The notes under the pieces are model-generated. The model saw only the letters and a list, made by a program, of their open reading frames with translations, was not told the DNA's origin and ran no database searches. DNA of 64,000 nucleotides, from the NCBI RefSeq assembly GCF_027359675.1, contig NZ_CP114786.1:1616501-1680500 (forward strand), read 5' to 3'. This DNA is from Roseibium sp. Sym1. GTDB taxonomy: Bacteria > Pseudomonadota > Alphaproteobacteria > Rhizobiales > Stappiaceae. The translations under genes were made by a program, and so were the position numbers. Numbering within the stretch: the first letter of the stretch is position 1; each line of letters opens with the position of its first letter. Of this stretch, positions 56,256 through 64,000 are shown piece by piece.

Positions 56256-58142
56256 ATGAACGACCAGGAAATGACATTCGACGTTGTGGTGATCGGCGGT
56301 GGCCATGCCGGCTGCGAGGCGGCAAGTGCTGCGGCACGCGCCGGCGCCGGGACCGCCCTGGTGACCCACCGCTTCGACACGATCGGAGTGATGTCCTGCA
56401 ACCCGGCCATCGGCGGTCTGGGGAAGGGGCATCTTGTTCGTGAAATCGATGCGCTGGATGGTTTGATGGGCCGGGTGGCGGATCAGGGCGGTATCCAGTT
56501 TCGCATGCTCAACCGGCGCAAGGGCCCGGCGGTTCGCGGACCGCGGGCCCAGGCCGACCGCAAGCTCTATCGGGAAGCCATGCAGCGGGAGATCGCGGCG
56601 ACTGACGACCTGACTGTCGTCGAGGGCGAAGCTTTCAAAATCCGCTTTGACGGAGACGGTGACGCACGCGCCGTTGCCGGCCTGGAGCTGGCCGATGGCC
56701 GGGTCATTCACTGCAAGGCGGTGGTCCTGACCAGTGGCACCTTCCTGCGCGGCTTGATCCATATCGGCGACAGGAAAATTCCTGCGGGCCGTTCCGGGGA
56801 AGCACCGGCTCTCGGCCTGTCGGAGTCGCTCGAGGAAATCGGATTTGACCTCGGTCGCCTGAAGACCGGCACGCCGGCGCGCCTCGATGGCCGCACCATT
56901 CACTGGGACCGGTTGGAGGAACAGCCGGGCGACGACGATCCGATCCCGTTTTCCACGCTGACCGACAGGATCGAAACACCGCAGATCCCCTGCCACATCA
57001 CGAGGACGACGCCGGAAACCCACGAGATCATCCGGGAGAACCTGTCGCGCTCGGCGATGTATTCAGGCGAGATCAAGGGGCGGGGGCCGCGCTATTGTCC
57101 GTCGATCGAGGACAAGATCGTTCGTTTCGGCGATCGGGACGGTCATCAGATATTCCTGGAGCCGGAAGGGCTGGATGACCACACGGTCTATCCGAACGGC
57201 ATTTCCACCTCGTTGCCGGAAGATGCGCAGCTGGCGTTCCTCAGGACCATTCCGGGTCTTGAGGATGTCGAGGTGATCCAGCCTGGCTATGCCATTGAAT
57301 ATGACCATGTCGATCCGCGCGAGCTCAGGCCGACCCTGGAAGCCAGGCGCTGCGCGGGGCTCTACCTGGCCGGTCAGATCAACGGCACGACGGGCTATGA
57401 AGAGGCGGGCGCACAGGGTCTCGTGGCAGGCCTTAACGCTGCCTTTCAGGTGGCGGGCAAGGCGCCGTTCGTCGTGGACAGGTCCCAGGGATATATTGGC
57501 GTGATGATCGACGACCTGATCACCCGCGGCATCACCGAGCCCTATCGCATGTTCACATCCCGTGCCGAATACCGGCTGTCGCTCCGGGCGGACAATGCCG
57601 ACCAGCGCCTGACACCGCTGGGGATTGAAGCCGGGTTTGTTTCGGAAAGCCGGCGCTCGGCCTTCGAGACGAAGATGGCGAAGATTGCCCAGGCGCGCGA
57701 CCTGCTGAAGCGCCTGACCGTGACGCCGTCGGAGGCCCGGAAGAAGGGGCTTCCCGTGAACCAGGACGGTGTCCGCCGTTCCGCGTTTGACCTGTTGTCC
57801 TACCCGAATGTCACCTATGAGGGACTGACGGGCGTGTGGCCGGAACTCGGCGAGATCGATCCGGCAATTGCCGAGCAGGTGGCGACCGATGCGCTTTATG
57901 CCGTTTACCTGGACCGTCAGACGGCCGATATCGAAGCCCTCAAGCGGGACGAAGCCTTGAAAATCCCCGATGGTTTCGACTACGAAGCGATTACGGGGCT
58001 CTCCAACGAGGTCAAGCAGAAGCTGTCGGATATAAGGCCGGCGACCCTGGGCCAGGCCTCGCGCATGGACGGCATGACCCCGGCAGCGCTGACATTGATC
58101 CTGTCGCATCTGAAACGCCAGGACCAGCGGGGCGCCGCCTGA
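56256..58142 (+). CDS. mnmG: tRNA uridine-5-carboxymethylaminomethyl modification enzyme MnmG
   Basis: 628 residues, full length for the long bacterial form. FAD motif [43 protein letters not shown]; the cysteine-bearing [12 protein letters not shown] and YCPSIEDKI; and the C-terminal helical domain with YEGL. It works with MnmE on tRNA U34. It overlaps rsmG by one base (TGATG). Confidence 0.98.
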   Translation: MNDQEMTFDVVVIGGGHAGCEAASAAARAGAGTALVTHRFDTIGVMSCNPAIGGLGKGHLVREIDALDGLMGRVADQGGIQFRMLNRRKGPAVRGPRAQADRKLYREAMQREIAATDDLTVVEGEAFKIRFDGDGDARAVAGLELADGRVIHCKAVVLTSGTFLRGLIHIGDRKIPAGRSGEAPALGLSESLEEIGFDLGRLKTGTPARLDGRTIHWDRLEEQPGDDDPIPFSTLTDRIETPQIPCHITRTTPETHEIIRENLSRSAMYSGEIKGRGPRYCPSIEDKIVRFGDRDGHQIFLEPEGLDDHTVYPNGISTSLPEDAQLAFLRTIPGLEDVEVIQPGYAIEYDHVDPRELRPTLEARRCAGLYLAGQINGTTGYEEAGAQGLVAGLNAAFQVAGKAPFVVDRSQGYIGVMIDDLITRGITEPYRMFTSRAEYRLSLRADNADQRLTPLGIEAGFVSESRRSAFETKMAKIAQARDLLKRLTVTPSEARKKGLPVNQDGVRRSAFDLLSYPNVTYEGLTGVWPELGEIDPAIAEQVATDALYAVYLDRQTADIEALKRDEALKIPDGFDYEAITGLSNEVKQKLSDIRPATLGQASRMDGMTPAALTLILSHLKRQDQRGAA

Positions 58143-58798
58143 TGGGCCGTCAGCCGGTGTTGAACAGTTCTGGACAGGCTGTGTATAAGTTTGGGGATGT
58201 TTCACGTGAAACGTTGGAGCGCCTGCAGGTCTATGTCGACCTGGTTTTGAAGTGGCAACCCGCGCAAAACCTCATTGCGCCGTCGACCATTCCCGATATC
58301 TGGACCCGGCATGTGGCCGACAGCCTGCAGACCCAGTGGAGTTATCCAGAGGCCCGGACCTGGGTGGATATCGGCAGTGGCGGCGGTTTCCCCGGCGTGG
58401 TCACCGCCATTCTGCTGGCGGACGAACCGGACGCCCATGTGCACATGATCGAAAGCAATCAGCGCAAGGCGGCGTTCTTGCGAACGGCCCTCAGGGAAAC
58501 CGGCTCGAAAGGGACCGTGCATCCGGGCCGGATCGAATCGGTTGCGAAAACATGGACACATGGCCCGGTGGACGCGGTGTCTGCGCGTGCGCTGGCCTCG
58601 CTGGATCTGCTTTTGCAGCTCGCCGAGCCGTTCACGGCGCAAGGGGCCAAAGCTGTTTTCCACAAAGGTCAGGATTTTCAGAGAGAAGTTAACGAAGCCT
58701 CTGCCCGTTGGCACTTCGACATGGTAGAAAAAGAAAGCCTTATTGATCCAATGAGCCGGATGCTTCTCTTCTCCAATATTTCAGCCCGGCCGGAGTAG
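58142..58798 (+). CDS. rsmG: 16S rRNA G527 methyltransferase RsmG
   Basis: 218 residues from ATG 58142, which overlaps the mnmG stop. SAM motif TWVDIGSGGGFPGVVTAI; WTRHVADSLQ before it; VSARALASLDLLLQLAEPF after. Codons 19-24 (D-V-S-R-E-T) are a parS-like site. It methylates G527 of 16S rRNA; loss gives low-level streptomycin resistance in many bacteria. parA follows 20 bp on. Confidence 0.97.
   Translation: MGRQPVLNSSGQAVYKFGDVSRETLERLQVYVDLVLKWQPAQNLIAPSTIPDIWTRHVADSLQTQWSYPEARTWVDIGSGGGFPGVVTAILLADEPDAHVHMIESNQRKAAFLRTALRETGSKGTVHPGRIESVAKTWTHGPVDAVSARALASLDLLLQLAEPFTAQGAKAVFHKGQDFQREVNEASARWHFDMVEKESLIDPMSRMLLFSNISARPE
58198..58213. other. parS: parS-like site inside rsmG
   Basis: TGTTTCACGTGAAACG, one mismatch. 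It is in frame as gat gtt tca cgt gaa acg, about 600 bp upstream of parA. Confidence 0.85.
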
Positions 58799-58818
58799 CC
58801 CAGGAAGGTATTGTTGCA

Positions 58819-59643
58819 ATGAGCATGCTTCCAGACAAGCCGCGTGTCCTTGCGCTGGCGAACCAGAAGGGTGGGGTGGGAAAGACCACGACCGCCATCA
58901 ATCTCGGCACGGCGCTGGCAGCCATCGGTGAAAAAGTCCTGGTGATCGATCTCGATCCCCAGGGCAATGCCTCGACCGGTCTCGGCATCGAACACCGGGA
59001 CAGGGAACTGTCGACCTATGAAATCCTGAGCGGCGACTGTTCTCTGGCGGAAGCCGTGCGCGAGACCGCCGTGCAACGCCTTTGGGTGGCGCCGTCGACC
59101 ATGGACCTTCTCGGTCTTGAGCTTGAAATTGCCTCGACCGGTGACCGGGCCTTCCGGCTGCGCAATGCCATCGAGGGGCTGACCCGTTCGCGCCTGTTCC
59201 AGGAGATCGGCTTTACCTATGTGCTGGTCGATTGCCCGCCATCGCTGAATCTCCTGACCATCAACGCGCTGTCGGCATCCCATTCCATTCTTGTGCCGTT
59301 GCAATGCGAGTTCTTTGCGCTGGAAGGTCTCAGCCAGCTGCTCAGCACTGTCGAACAGGTCAAGAACGCGCTCAATGCCGAGCTCAGCATTCATGGCATC
59401 GTTCTGACCATGTATGACAGCCGCAACAATCTTTCCAGCCAGGTGGTCGCCGACGTGCGCGAGACCATGGGCGACGCGGTCTATGACACCATCATTCCGC
59501 GCAATGTTCGCATTTCGGAAGCGCCATCCTACGGCAAGCCGGCCCTGCTTTATGATCTCAAATGTGCGGGCAGCCAGGCCTATCTGCGCCTGGCGTCCGA
59601 GATCATCCAGCGTGAGCGCGAACTGCGCAAGGTTGCCGCCTGA
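58819..59643 (+). CDS. parA: Chromosome-partitioning ATPase ParA
   Basis: 274 residues, with AGGAAGG upstream. Deviant Walker A LANQKGGVGKTTTAINLG; DLDPQGNASTGLG; Walker B YVLVDCPPSLNLLTINAL; FFALEGLSQLL. No N-terminal helix-turn-helix, so it is the chromosomal type. It forms the nucleoid gradient that moves ParB-parS complexes. Confidence 0.97.
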   Translation: MSMLPDKPRVLALANQKGGVGKTTTAINLGTALAAIGEKVLVIDLDPQGNASTGLGIEHRDRELSTYEILSGDCSLAEAVRETAVQRLWVAPSTMDLLGLELEIASTGDRAFRLRNAIEGLTRSRLFQEIGFTYVLVDCPPSLNLLTINALSASHSILVPLQCEFFALEGLSQLLSTVEQVKNALNAELSIHGIVLTMYDSRNNLSSQVVADVRETMGDAVYDTIIPRNVRISEAPSYGKPALLYDLKCAGSQAYLRLASEIIQRERELRKVAA

Positions 59644-59751
59644 CGGCGGTCATTGGATTCGGGTCCGAATTGACAATTCCGGTCCGCGGCGGTTGAAAAG
59701 ATCCGTCGTCGCGGATTAAGGTATTGGAATATAAGAAGAAAAAGGTGCGGT

Positions 59752-60657
59752 ATGGCGGAGAAAGACGTCAAGAACAAACGTTTGGGCCGGGGTCTTGCGG
59801 CCCTGATCGGGGATTCCGCCCCGGAAGCATCCGCGCCGCCTGAAAAGATCGTCAGGGACAGCCGCAAGGTCCCGATCGAGCACCTCGAACCGAACCCGCG
59901 CAACCCGCGCAAGACGTTTACCGAAAAGGATCTTGCGGATCTCGCAGAATCCTTGAAGGCCAAAGGCATCGTCCAGCCGATCCTGGTGCGTCCGGCCGCG
60001 GGCAAGGCCGACAGGTTCGAGATCATTGCGGGCGAGCGTCGCTGGCGGGCCGCGCAGAGGGCCGGACTGCATGAAGCACCCATCATCATCCGCGACGTTA
60101 CCGATCAGGAAGCGCTTGAGCTTGCCATCATCGAAAACGTGCAGCGCGCAGATCTCAATCCGATCGAAGAAGCGATGGGCTACGAGCAGCTGACGGCGGA
60201 ATTCAGCTACAGCCAGGGCGAACTTGCCAAGGTGATCGGCAAGAGCCGCAGCCATGTCGCCAACACCATGCGGCTCCTGAAACTGCCCAATTCCGTGAAG
60301 GACTACCTGGCGGAGGGGCTGCTGACAGCGGGTCATGCCCGGGCGCTGATCACCGTCGACGATCCGGCCGCGCTGGCCGAACTGATTGTCGAGAAGGGCC
60401 TGACGGTCCGCGACGCGGAAAAGATCTCCCAGGATCCGGATGCGCTGGCCAAGCTCAAGGGAGACAAGGCGCCCTCTGCCAAACCGGAAAAAGACGCCGA
60501 TACCAAGTCGCTGGAAAAACGTCTGACCGATTCGCTGGGTCTGAAGGTGACCGTCGGTCACAAGCCGGGCAAGGAATCAGGCGACCTGAAGATCAAGTAC
60601 ACCTCGCTGGAACAGCTCGACGAGCTGTGCAAGAAGCTGGGTGTCGAGACGCGGTAA
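59752..60657 (+). CDS. parB: Chromosome-partitioning protein ParB
   Basis: 301 residues. N-terminal LGRGLAALIGD, the ParA-contact type; CTP-binding segments NPRNPRKTF and IIAGERRWRAAQRAGL; ENVQRADLNPIEEA; helix-turn-helix TAEFSYSQGELAKVIGKSRS, then HVANTMRLLKLP; and a C-terminal dimer domain. It loads at the parS sites found across the preceding 12 kb. Confidence 0.97.
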   Translation: MAEKDVKNKRLGRGLAALIGDSAPEASAPPEKIVRDSRKVPIEHLEPNPRNPRKTFTEKDLADLAESLKAKGIVQPILVRPAAGKADRFEIIAGERRWRAAQRAGLHEAPIIIRDVTDQEALELAIIENVQRADLNPIEEAMGYEQLTAEFSYSQGELAKVIGKSRSHVANTMRLLKLPNSVKDYLAEGLLTAGHARALITVDDPAALAELIVEKGLTVRDAEKISQDPDALAKLKGDKAPSAKPEKDADTKSLEKRLTDSLGLKVTVGHKPGKESGDLKIKYTSLEQLDELCKKLGVETR

Positions 60658-60682
60658 GTTTCTGATATTGCTGGTTTTTAGA

Positions 60683-60714
60683 AGCCGGAGCCGTCATGCG
60701 GTCTCCGGTTTTTT
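60683..60714 (+). terminator. Rho-independent terminator after parB
   Basis: Stem ccggag (60685-60690) / ctccgg (60703-60708), then six T. It is 27 bases past the parB stop. Confidence 0.85.
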
Positions 60715-60740
60715 GTTGGCCTGCCTGACGCCGCTGCATC

Positions 60741-60863
60741 CTACCACCGTTGTCCTGAGGAGGACCGTAAGGTCCGTCTCGAAGGATGGGCTGCTTCTTC
60801 AGGAGTATGCCGTTGATCCTTCGAAACGGACGCAAAAGCGCTCCTCGGGATGACGGTGGTGGG
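60741..60863. repeat. Dispersed inverted-repeat element after parB
   Basis: Arms ccaccgttgtcctgaggag (60744-60762) and ctcctcgggatgacggtgg (60841-60859), with inner gtccgtctcgaaggat / atccttcgaaacggac. It is the same family as at 13932, 36003, 54001 and 54236. It lies between convergent parB and holA. Confidence 0.82.
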
Positions 60864-60911
60864 TGTAGTTAGTGAATTGAAAACAAAAGAGAAATACGTT
60901 CAGTAGGCCTG

Positions 60912-61952
60912 CTACCGCCGTTGGCTGCGGGCCCTGGCTGCGCGCCCTACGGTCAGCAAGGCTTCGGACAGCACGGGGACGCCGAGCGCGTCGTTGAGAC
61001 GCGAGACGCGTGTGGCTTCGCTCAGGATGCCCATGGCCCGTTCCAGGTCCTTCAGCGACCAGATCCGCAATTGCTGGGAAAATCTCGGCTTGCGCGAAAA
61101 GAAGATCGGTGGCCGTTGGCCGTCGATGACGGACTGCGCCGGCTTTCCTGCGTCGATATCGATTCGCATCCGGTGCAGGTGCTGGAAATGCTTCAGGGTC
61201 TGGTTGGCGATCACCGAGGCCTTGGAACCGGCGTCAGCCAGGCGTTCGAGGCCGTGATCGAGCATGGCAAGGTCGCCGCCGGCGGCCGCGTCGATCAGTT
61301 CGGACATCTCGAAGGCAGAGGCGTCACCGATAATGGCTTCGATGTCATCGGTCTCGATCCGGCCCTTGTTCAGCGCATAGAGGCACAGCTTTTTCAGTTC
61401 GCCGCGGCTGGCCATGCGGTCGCCGCCGAGGAGGCTGTGAAGCGCCGCGCGTGCCTCGCGGGTGATCGACAGGCCGGCTTCGCGGGTTTCCTCGTCGATC
61501 AGCTGGTCGATACCGCGGTCATTGTCGGCGTAACAGGGCAGTGCGACCGCCCGTTTGTGGGTCTCGACCAGTTTCCGCAGGCCGGCCCCCTTCTTGATGT
61601 CGCCGGCTTCCAGGACAACGAGCGTCTGCCAGTCGTCGAGCTTCAGCACGGGTTCCACGGCCGGATTGAGGTTCTTGCCGCTGGCGTCCTTGACCCAGAC
61701 GATCCTGCGGCCGCCGAACAGGGGCACGGTCAGGACCTCGTCGATCAATCGATTCGGATCCGAGCTGATGTCGGATGCATCGATCTTGATGAGATTGAAC
61801 GGGTCGCTGTCGCCCTCGGACGCCTTGGTGACCAGACGGGTAGCTCGTTCGGCGACAAGTCCGGTGTCGGGGCCGAACACGAGAACGACGCCGCCTGCCT
61901 CCGGGGGATTGGCAATGTACCGGTCAATCTCGGCGGCTTTGAGAACGGTCAC
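60912..61952 (-). CDS. holA: DNA polymerase III delta subunit
   Basis: 346 residues. VVLVFGPDTGLVAERATRLV near the start (clamp-loader fold without a working P-loop), LFGGRRIVWVKDA, ALHSLLGGDRMASRGELKKLCLY with the family's GGD-type segment, and a helical C-terminal collar domain. It opens the sliding clamp as part of the clamp loader. It follows lptE by 24 bp in the leuS-lptE-holA run. Confidence 0.95.
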   Translation of the reverse strand: MTVLKAAEIDRYIANPPEAGGVVLVFGPDTGLVAERATRLVTKASEGDSDPFNLIKIDASDISSDPNRLIDEVLTVPLFGGRRIVWVKDASGKNLNPAVEPVLKLDDWQTLVVLEAGDIKKGAGLRKLVETHKRAVALPCYADNDRGIDQLIDEETREAGLSITREARAALHSLLGGDRMASRGELKKLCLYALNKGRIETDDIEAIIGDASAFEMSELIDAAAGGDLAMLDHGLERLADAGSKASVIANQTLKHFQHLHRMRIDIDAGKPAQSVIDGQRPPIFFSRKPRFSQQLRIWSLKDLERAMGILSEATRVSRLNDALGVPVLSEALLTVGRAARARSQRR

Positions 61953-61976
61953 GGCCGATCAGCTCCCCGGCGGATG

Positions 61977-62552
61977 TCAGGACTGGCTGGCAAAGAAGCC
62001 GGCAATCCGTGCGGCAATGTCGTCGGCGACCGCCTTGGCGACCCGCTCCTGGGCGTCGCGGTAGGCACGCTTGTTGGCAAAGCGCTGGCTGGAGAAGTCA
62101 TAGGAAGCGGATTTGAAGGCGCGTCCCGTCATCAGCGTCTCATCGGTGGCAAGGTCGCTGAGTACGAAGGTCGAATTCATCGTGGTCGTATAGGCGGAGG
62201 GCACGTCGGCGAAACGCTCGACGCCGACTTCCGAACTGCCGACATCCACCAGAACCTTCAGGCGATACTTTTTCGGAGGTGCTCCCGCGCCGCGTTCGAA
62301 GCGGTAGGTGAGTTCGTTGTAAAGCACCCGAGCTGCGTCATCGTTGGCGTATTGGTTGCTGATCGAATCAAGGTCGATCGCCGCAAGTTCCGCCGCCACT
62401 GGTGACTGGACCGTGCCGAAATCTCCGGTACCGGTGCCGTAGAGCGGCCGGACCTGGCATCCGCTCAAGACCGTTGCTGCAGCAAATGCGACGCAAAGGG
62501 CGGCGCGGCGCATTGCGCCGCCGGTCTGGAAGATGTTGTCAAACAACGACAT
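61977..62552 (-). CDS. lptE: LPS-assembly lipoprotein LptE
   Basis: 191 residues from ATG 62552, favoured by AAGGA at good spacing; ATG 62513 (MRRAALCV) lacks one but starts directly at the signal peptide. The lipobox ends LSGC, with [10 protein letters not shown] after it, the common beginning of alphaproteobacterial LptE. It plugs the LptD barrel in the outer membrane. The start overlaps the leuS stop by 14 bp. Confidence 0.9.
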   Translation of the reverse strand: MSLFDNIFQTGGAMRRAALCVAFAAATVLSGCQVRPLYGTGTGDFGTVQSPVAAELAAIDLDSISNQYANDDAARVLYNELTYRFERGAGAPPKKYRLKVLVDVGSSEVGVERFADVPSAYTTTMNSTFVLSDLATDETLMTGRAFKSASYDFSSQRFANKRAYRDAQERVAKAVADDIAARIAGFFASQS

Positions 62553-64000
62553 TCACGATCCTTTGCGGTACCACGATGATCTTTTTCGGCGGCTTGCCCT
62601 CAAGTGCCTTCCTGACGGCTTCGAGTGCCAAGGTAGCCGCTTCGACCTCCTCTTTGGAAGCCTCTTTTGCAATGGAGAGTTCGGCGCGTTTCTTGCCATT
62701 GATCTGGACCGGGTAGGTGACGCTGTCGTCGACCAGCAGAGCATCTTCCGGTTCCGGCCAGTTGACCTCCGAAATCAGGTTGTCGTGACCCAGGGCCGAC
62801 CAGCATTCCTCTGCCAGGTGCGGCATCATCGGCGCCATCATCTGCACCAGGTAATCGGCAGCCTCGCGGACCGCGAACTCGGTGCCGGAATCGTCCGCAC
62901 CGTCATTGAAGGTCTTGCTGATCGTGTTGACCAGTTCGTAGAGCCGGGCGACGGCGCGGTTGAAGCCGAGGTTTTCCAGATCGCCGGTGACCGCGTGCAG
63001 GGTCTTGTGGCAGGCACGGCGCAGGTCGAGCGCCTTGCCGTCAACTTCCGGTGCGCGGCCGCTGCGCGGTTCGATCTTCTCGGCGATGTCGCCGATCAGA
63101 CGCCAGACACGCTGGACGAAGCGCCAGGCGCCCTGGACACCGTCCTCGGTCCAGATCACGTCGCGCTCGGGCGGGCTGTCGGACAGCATGAACCAGCGGG
63201 CAGTGTCGGCACCGTAAGTATCGATGATGTCGGTCGGATCAACGGTGTTCTTCTTCGACTTAGACATCTTTTCAATCGAGCCGATGGTGACGTCCTCGCC
63301 CGTTTCCACGAGCACTGCGCGTCGTTTGCCGTCAACATCTTCGATCCGAATGTCTGCCGGGGCGACCCAGCGGCCGTTGGCGCCTTCACCGGCACGGTAG
63401 GTTTCGTGCGTGACCATGCCTTGCGTGAACAGGCCCTTGAACGGTTCCTTCAGGTCGAGCGCGCCGACCTTCTGCATGGCCCGGGTGAAGAAGCGGGAAT
63501 AGAGCAGGTGCAGGATCGCGTGCTCGATGCCGCCGATATACTGGTCGACCGGCAGCCAGCCGTTTGCGGCGTCAGGGTCGGTCGGCTGGTCACAGTCCGG
63601 AGCGGTGAAACGGGCGAAATACCAGGAGCTGTCGACAAACGTGTCCATGGTATCGGTCTCGCGCCGTGCCGGCTTGCCGCAGCTCGGGCAGGTCGTGTCG
63701 CGCCAGGTCGGGTGACGATCGAGCGGATTGCCCGGCTTGTCGAAATTGATGTCGTCCGGCAGCTGCACCGGCAGGTTCTCGTCCTTCTCCGGCACCATGC
63801 CGCAATCGTCGCAGTGAATGACCGGGATCGGGCAGCCCCAGTAGCGCTGGCGCGAAATGCCCCAGTCGCGCAGGCGGTAGTTCACCTGGCGTTCGCCCTG
63901 CGGCGCACCGTCCACCGCGATCGATTCCAGCTTCTGCGCGATGGCTTCCTTGGCGTCCGGGATGGAGAGCCCGTCCAGGAAATCGGAATTGAAGATGGTG
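62539..64000 (-). CDS. leuS: Leucyl-tRNA synthetase, C-terminal part
   Basis: About 487 residues; the N-terminal part lies beyond the window end and the frame stays open to base 3999 of the last kilobase. [17 protein letters not shown], the zinc-type [46 protein letters not shown] and the [12 protein letters not shown] signature are in order, then the anticodon-binding domain. Charges tRNA-Leu. First gene of leuS-lptE-holA. Confidence 0.97.
   Translation of the reverse strand, partial: TIFNSDFLDGLSIPDAKEAIAQKLESIAVDGAPQGERQVNYRLRDWGISRQRYWGCPIPVIHCDDCGMVPEKDENLPVQLPDDINFDKPGNPLDRHPTWRDTTCPSCGKPARRETDTMDTFVDSSWYFARFTAPDCDQPTDPDAANGWLPVDQYIGGIEHAILHLLYSRFFTRAMQKVGALDLKEPFKGLFTQGMVTHETYRAGEGANGRWVAPADIRIEDVDGKRRAVLVETGEDVTIGSIEKMSKSKKNTVDPTDIIDTYGADTARWFMLSDSPPERDVIWTEDGVQGAWRFVQRVWRLIGDIAEKIEPRSGRAPEVDGKALDLRRACHKTLHAVTGDLENLGFNRAVARLYELVNTISKTFNDGADDSGTEFAVREAADYLVQMMAPMMPHLAEECWSALGHDNLISEVNWPEPEDALLVDDSVTYPVQINGKKRAELSIAKEASKEEVEAATLALEAVRKALEGKPPKKIIVVPQRIVNVVV

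Overview
The window is a 64 kb piece of a GC-rich alphaproteobacterial chromosome. Gene content and order point to the Hyphomicrobiales, probably a marine Stappiaceae member (Roseibium/Labrenzia/Stappia-like). The evidence is the hemE-hemJ-rho-mnmE-mnmG-rsmG-parA-parB-holA-lptE-leuS run, irr divergent from fabA-fabB-fabI, RegB/RegA, the trpF-trpB...trpA-accD-folC block and a his operon carrying DUF2628 and DUF1330 genes. The genus is an inference. No rRNA, tRNA, CRISPR array or prophage was seen.

Layout. 1-1.6 kb: rsmI tail, yraN, a mosaic of four palindromic elements separated by CTAG, and secB. 1.7-7.5 kb: redox two-component system regB-regA, a secreted protein with a von Hippel-Lindau (VHL) beta-like domain plus a lysozyme-inhibitor-like (MliC) domain, and a chemoreceptor. 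7.6-8.8 kb: tetR and a RidA-family gene, divergent around three operator-like repeats. 8.8-13.8 kb: hisB-DUF2628-hisH-DUF1330-hisA-hisF-hisE-coaA on the minus strand. 14-20.3 kb: SDR, pyrF, an ornithine cyclodeaminase-arginase pair with a divergent Lrp regulator, and an Ada-like protein. 20.4-29.9 kb: a DUF559 pseudogene, a secreted unknown, folC, accD, trpA, then an interruption (small genes, a repeat, an IS110 element), then trpB and trpF. 30-39 kb: an orphan methyltransferase, maeB, mutS, a transporter, DUF2244, nth and a GNAT. 39.4-46.8 kb: irr, fabA-fabB-fabI, an SH3 protein, a 2-hydroxyacid dehydrogenase, a kinase-like phosphotransferase, dnaQ and a small secreted protein.

46.9-64 kb is the origin and centromere region. 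coaE, aroE, maf and the ppsR-like gene run leftward, and hemE, hemJ, rho, mnmE, mnmG, rsmG, parA and parB run rightward. The 424 bp divergent gap at 49777-50200 is the best oriC candidate: it is next to hemE and has GANTC, CtrA-like and DnaA-box-like sites. Eight parS-like sites lie at 47.9-58.2 kb, two of them inside aroE and rsmG. holA, lptE and a leuS truncated by the window end close the window.

Strongest leads: the bacterial VHL-beta domain that keeps the residues corresponding to the human hydroxyproline pocket; parS sites embedded in coding sequence at the same peptide D-V-S-R-E; the CTAG-delimited palindrome mosaic; the split trp-acc-fol operon; and a dispersed inverted-repeat family, one locus of which is tandemly duplicated between parS sites.
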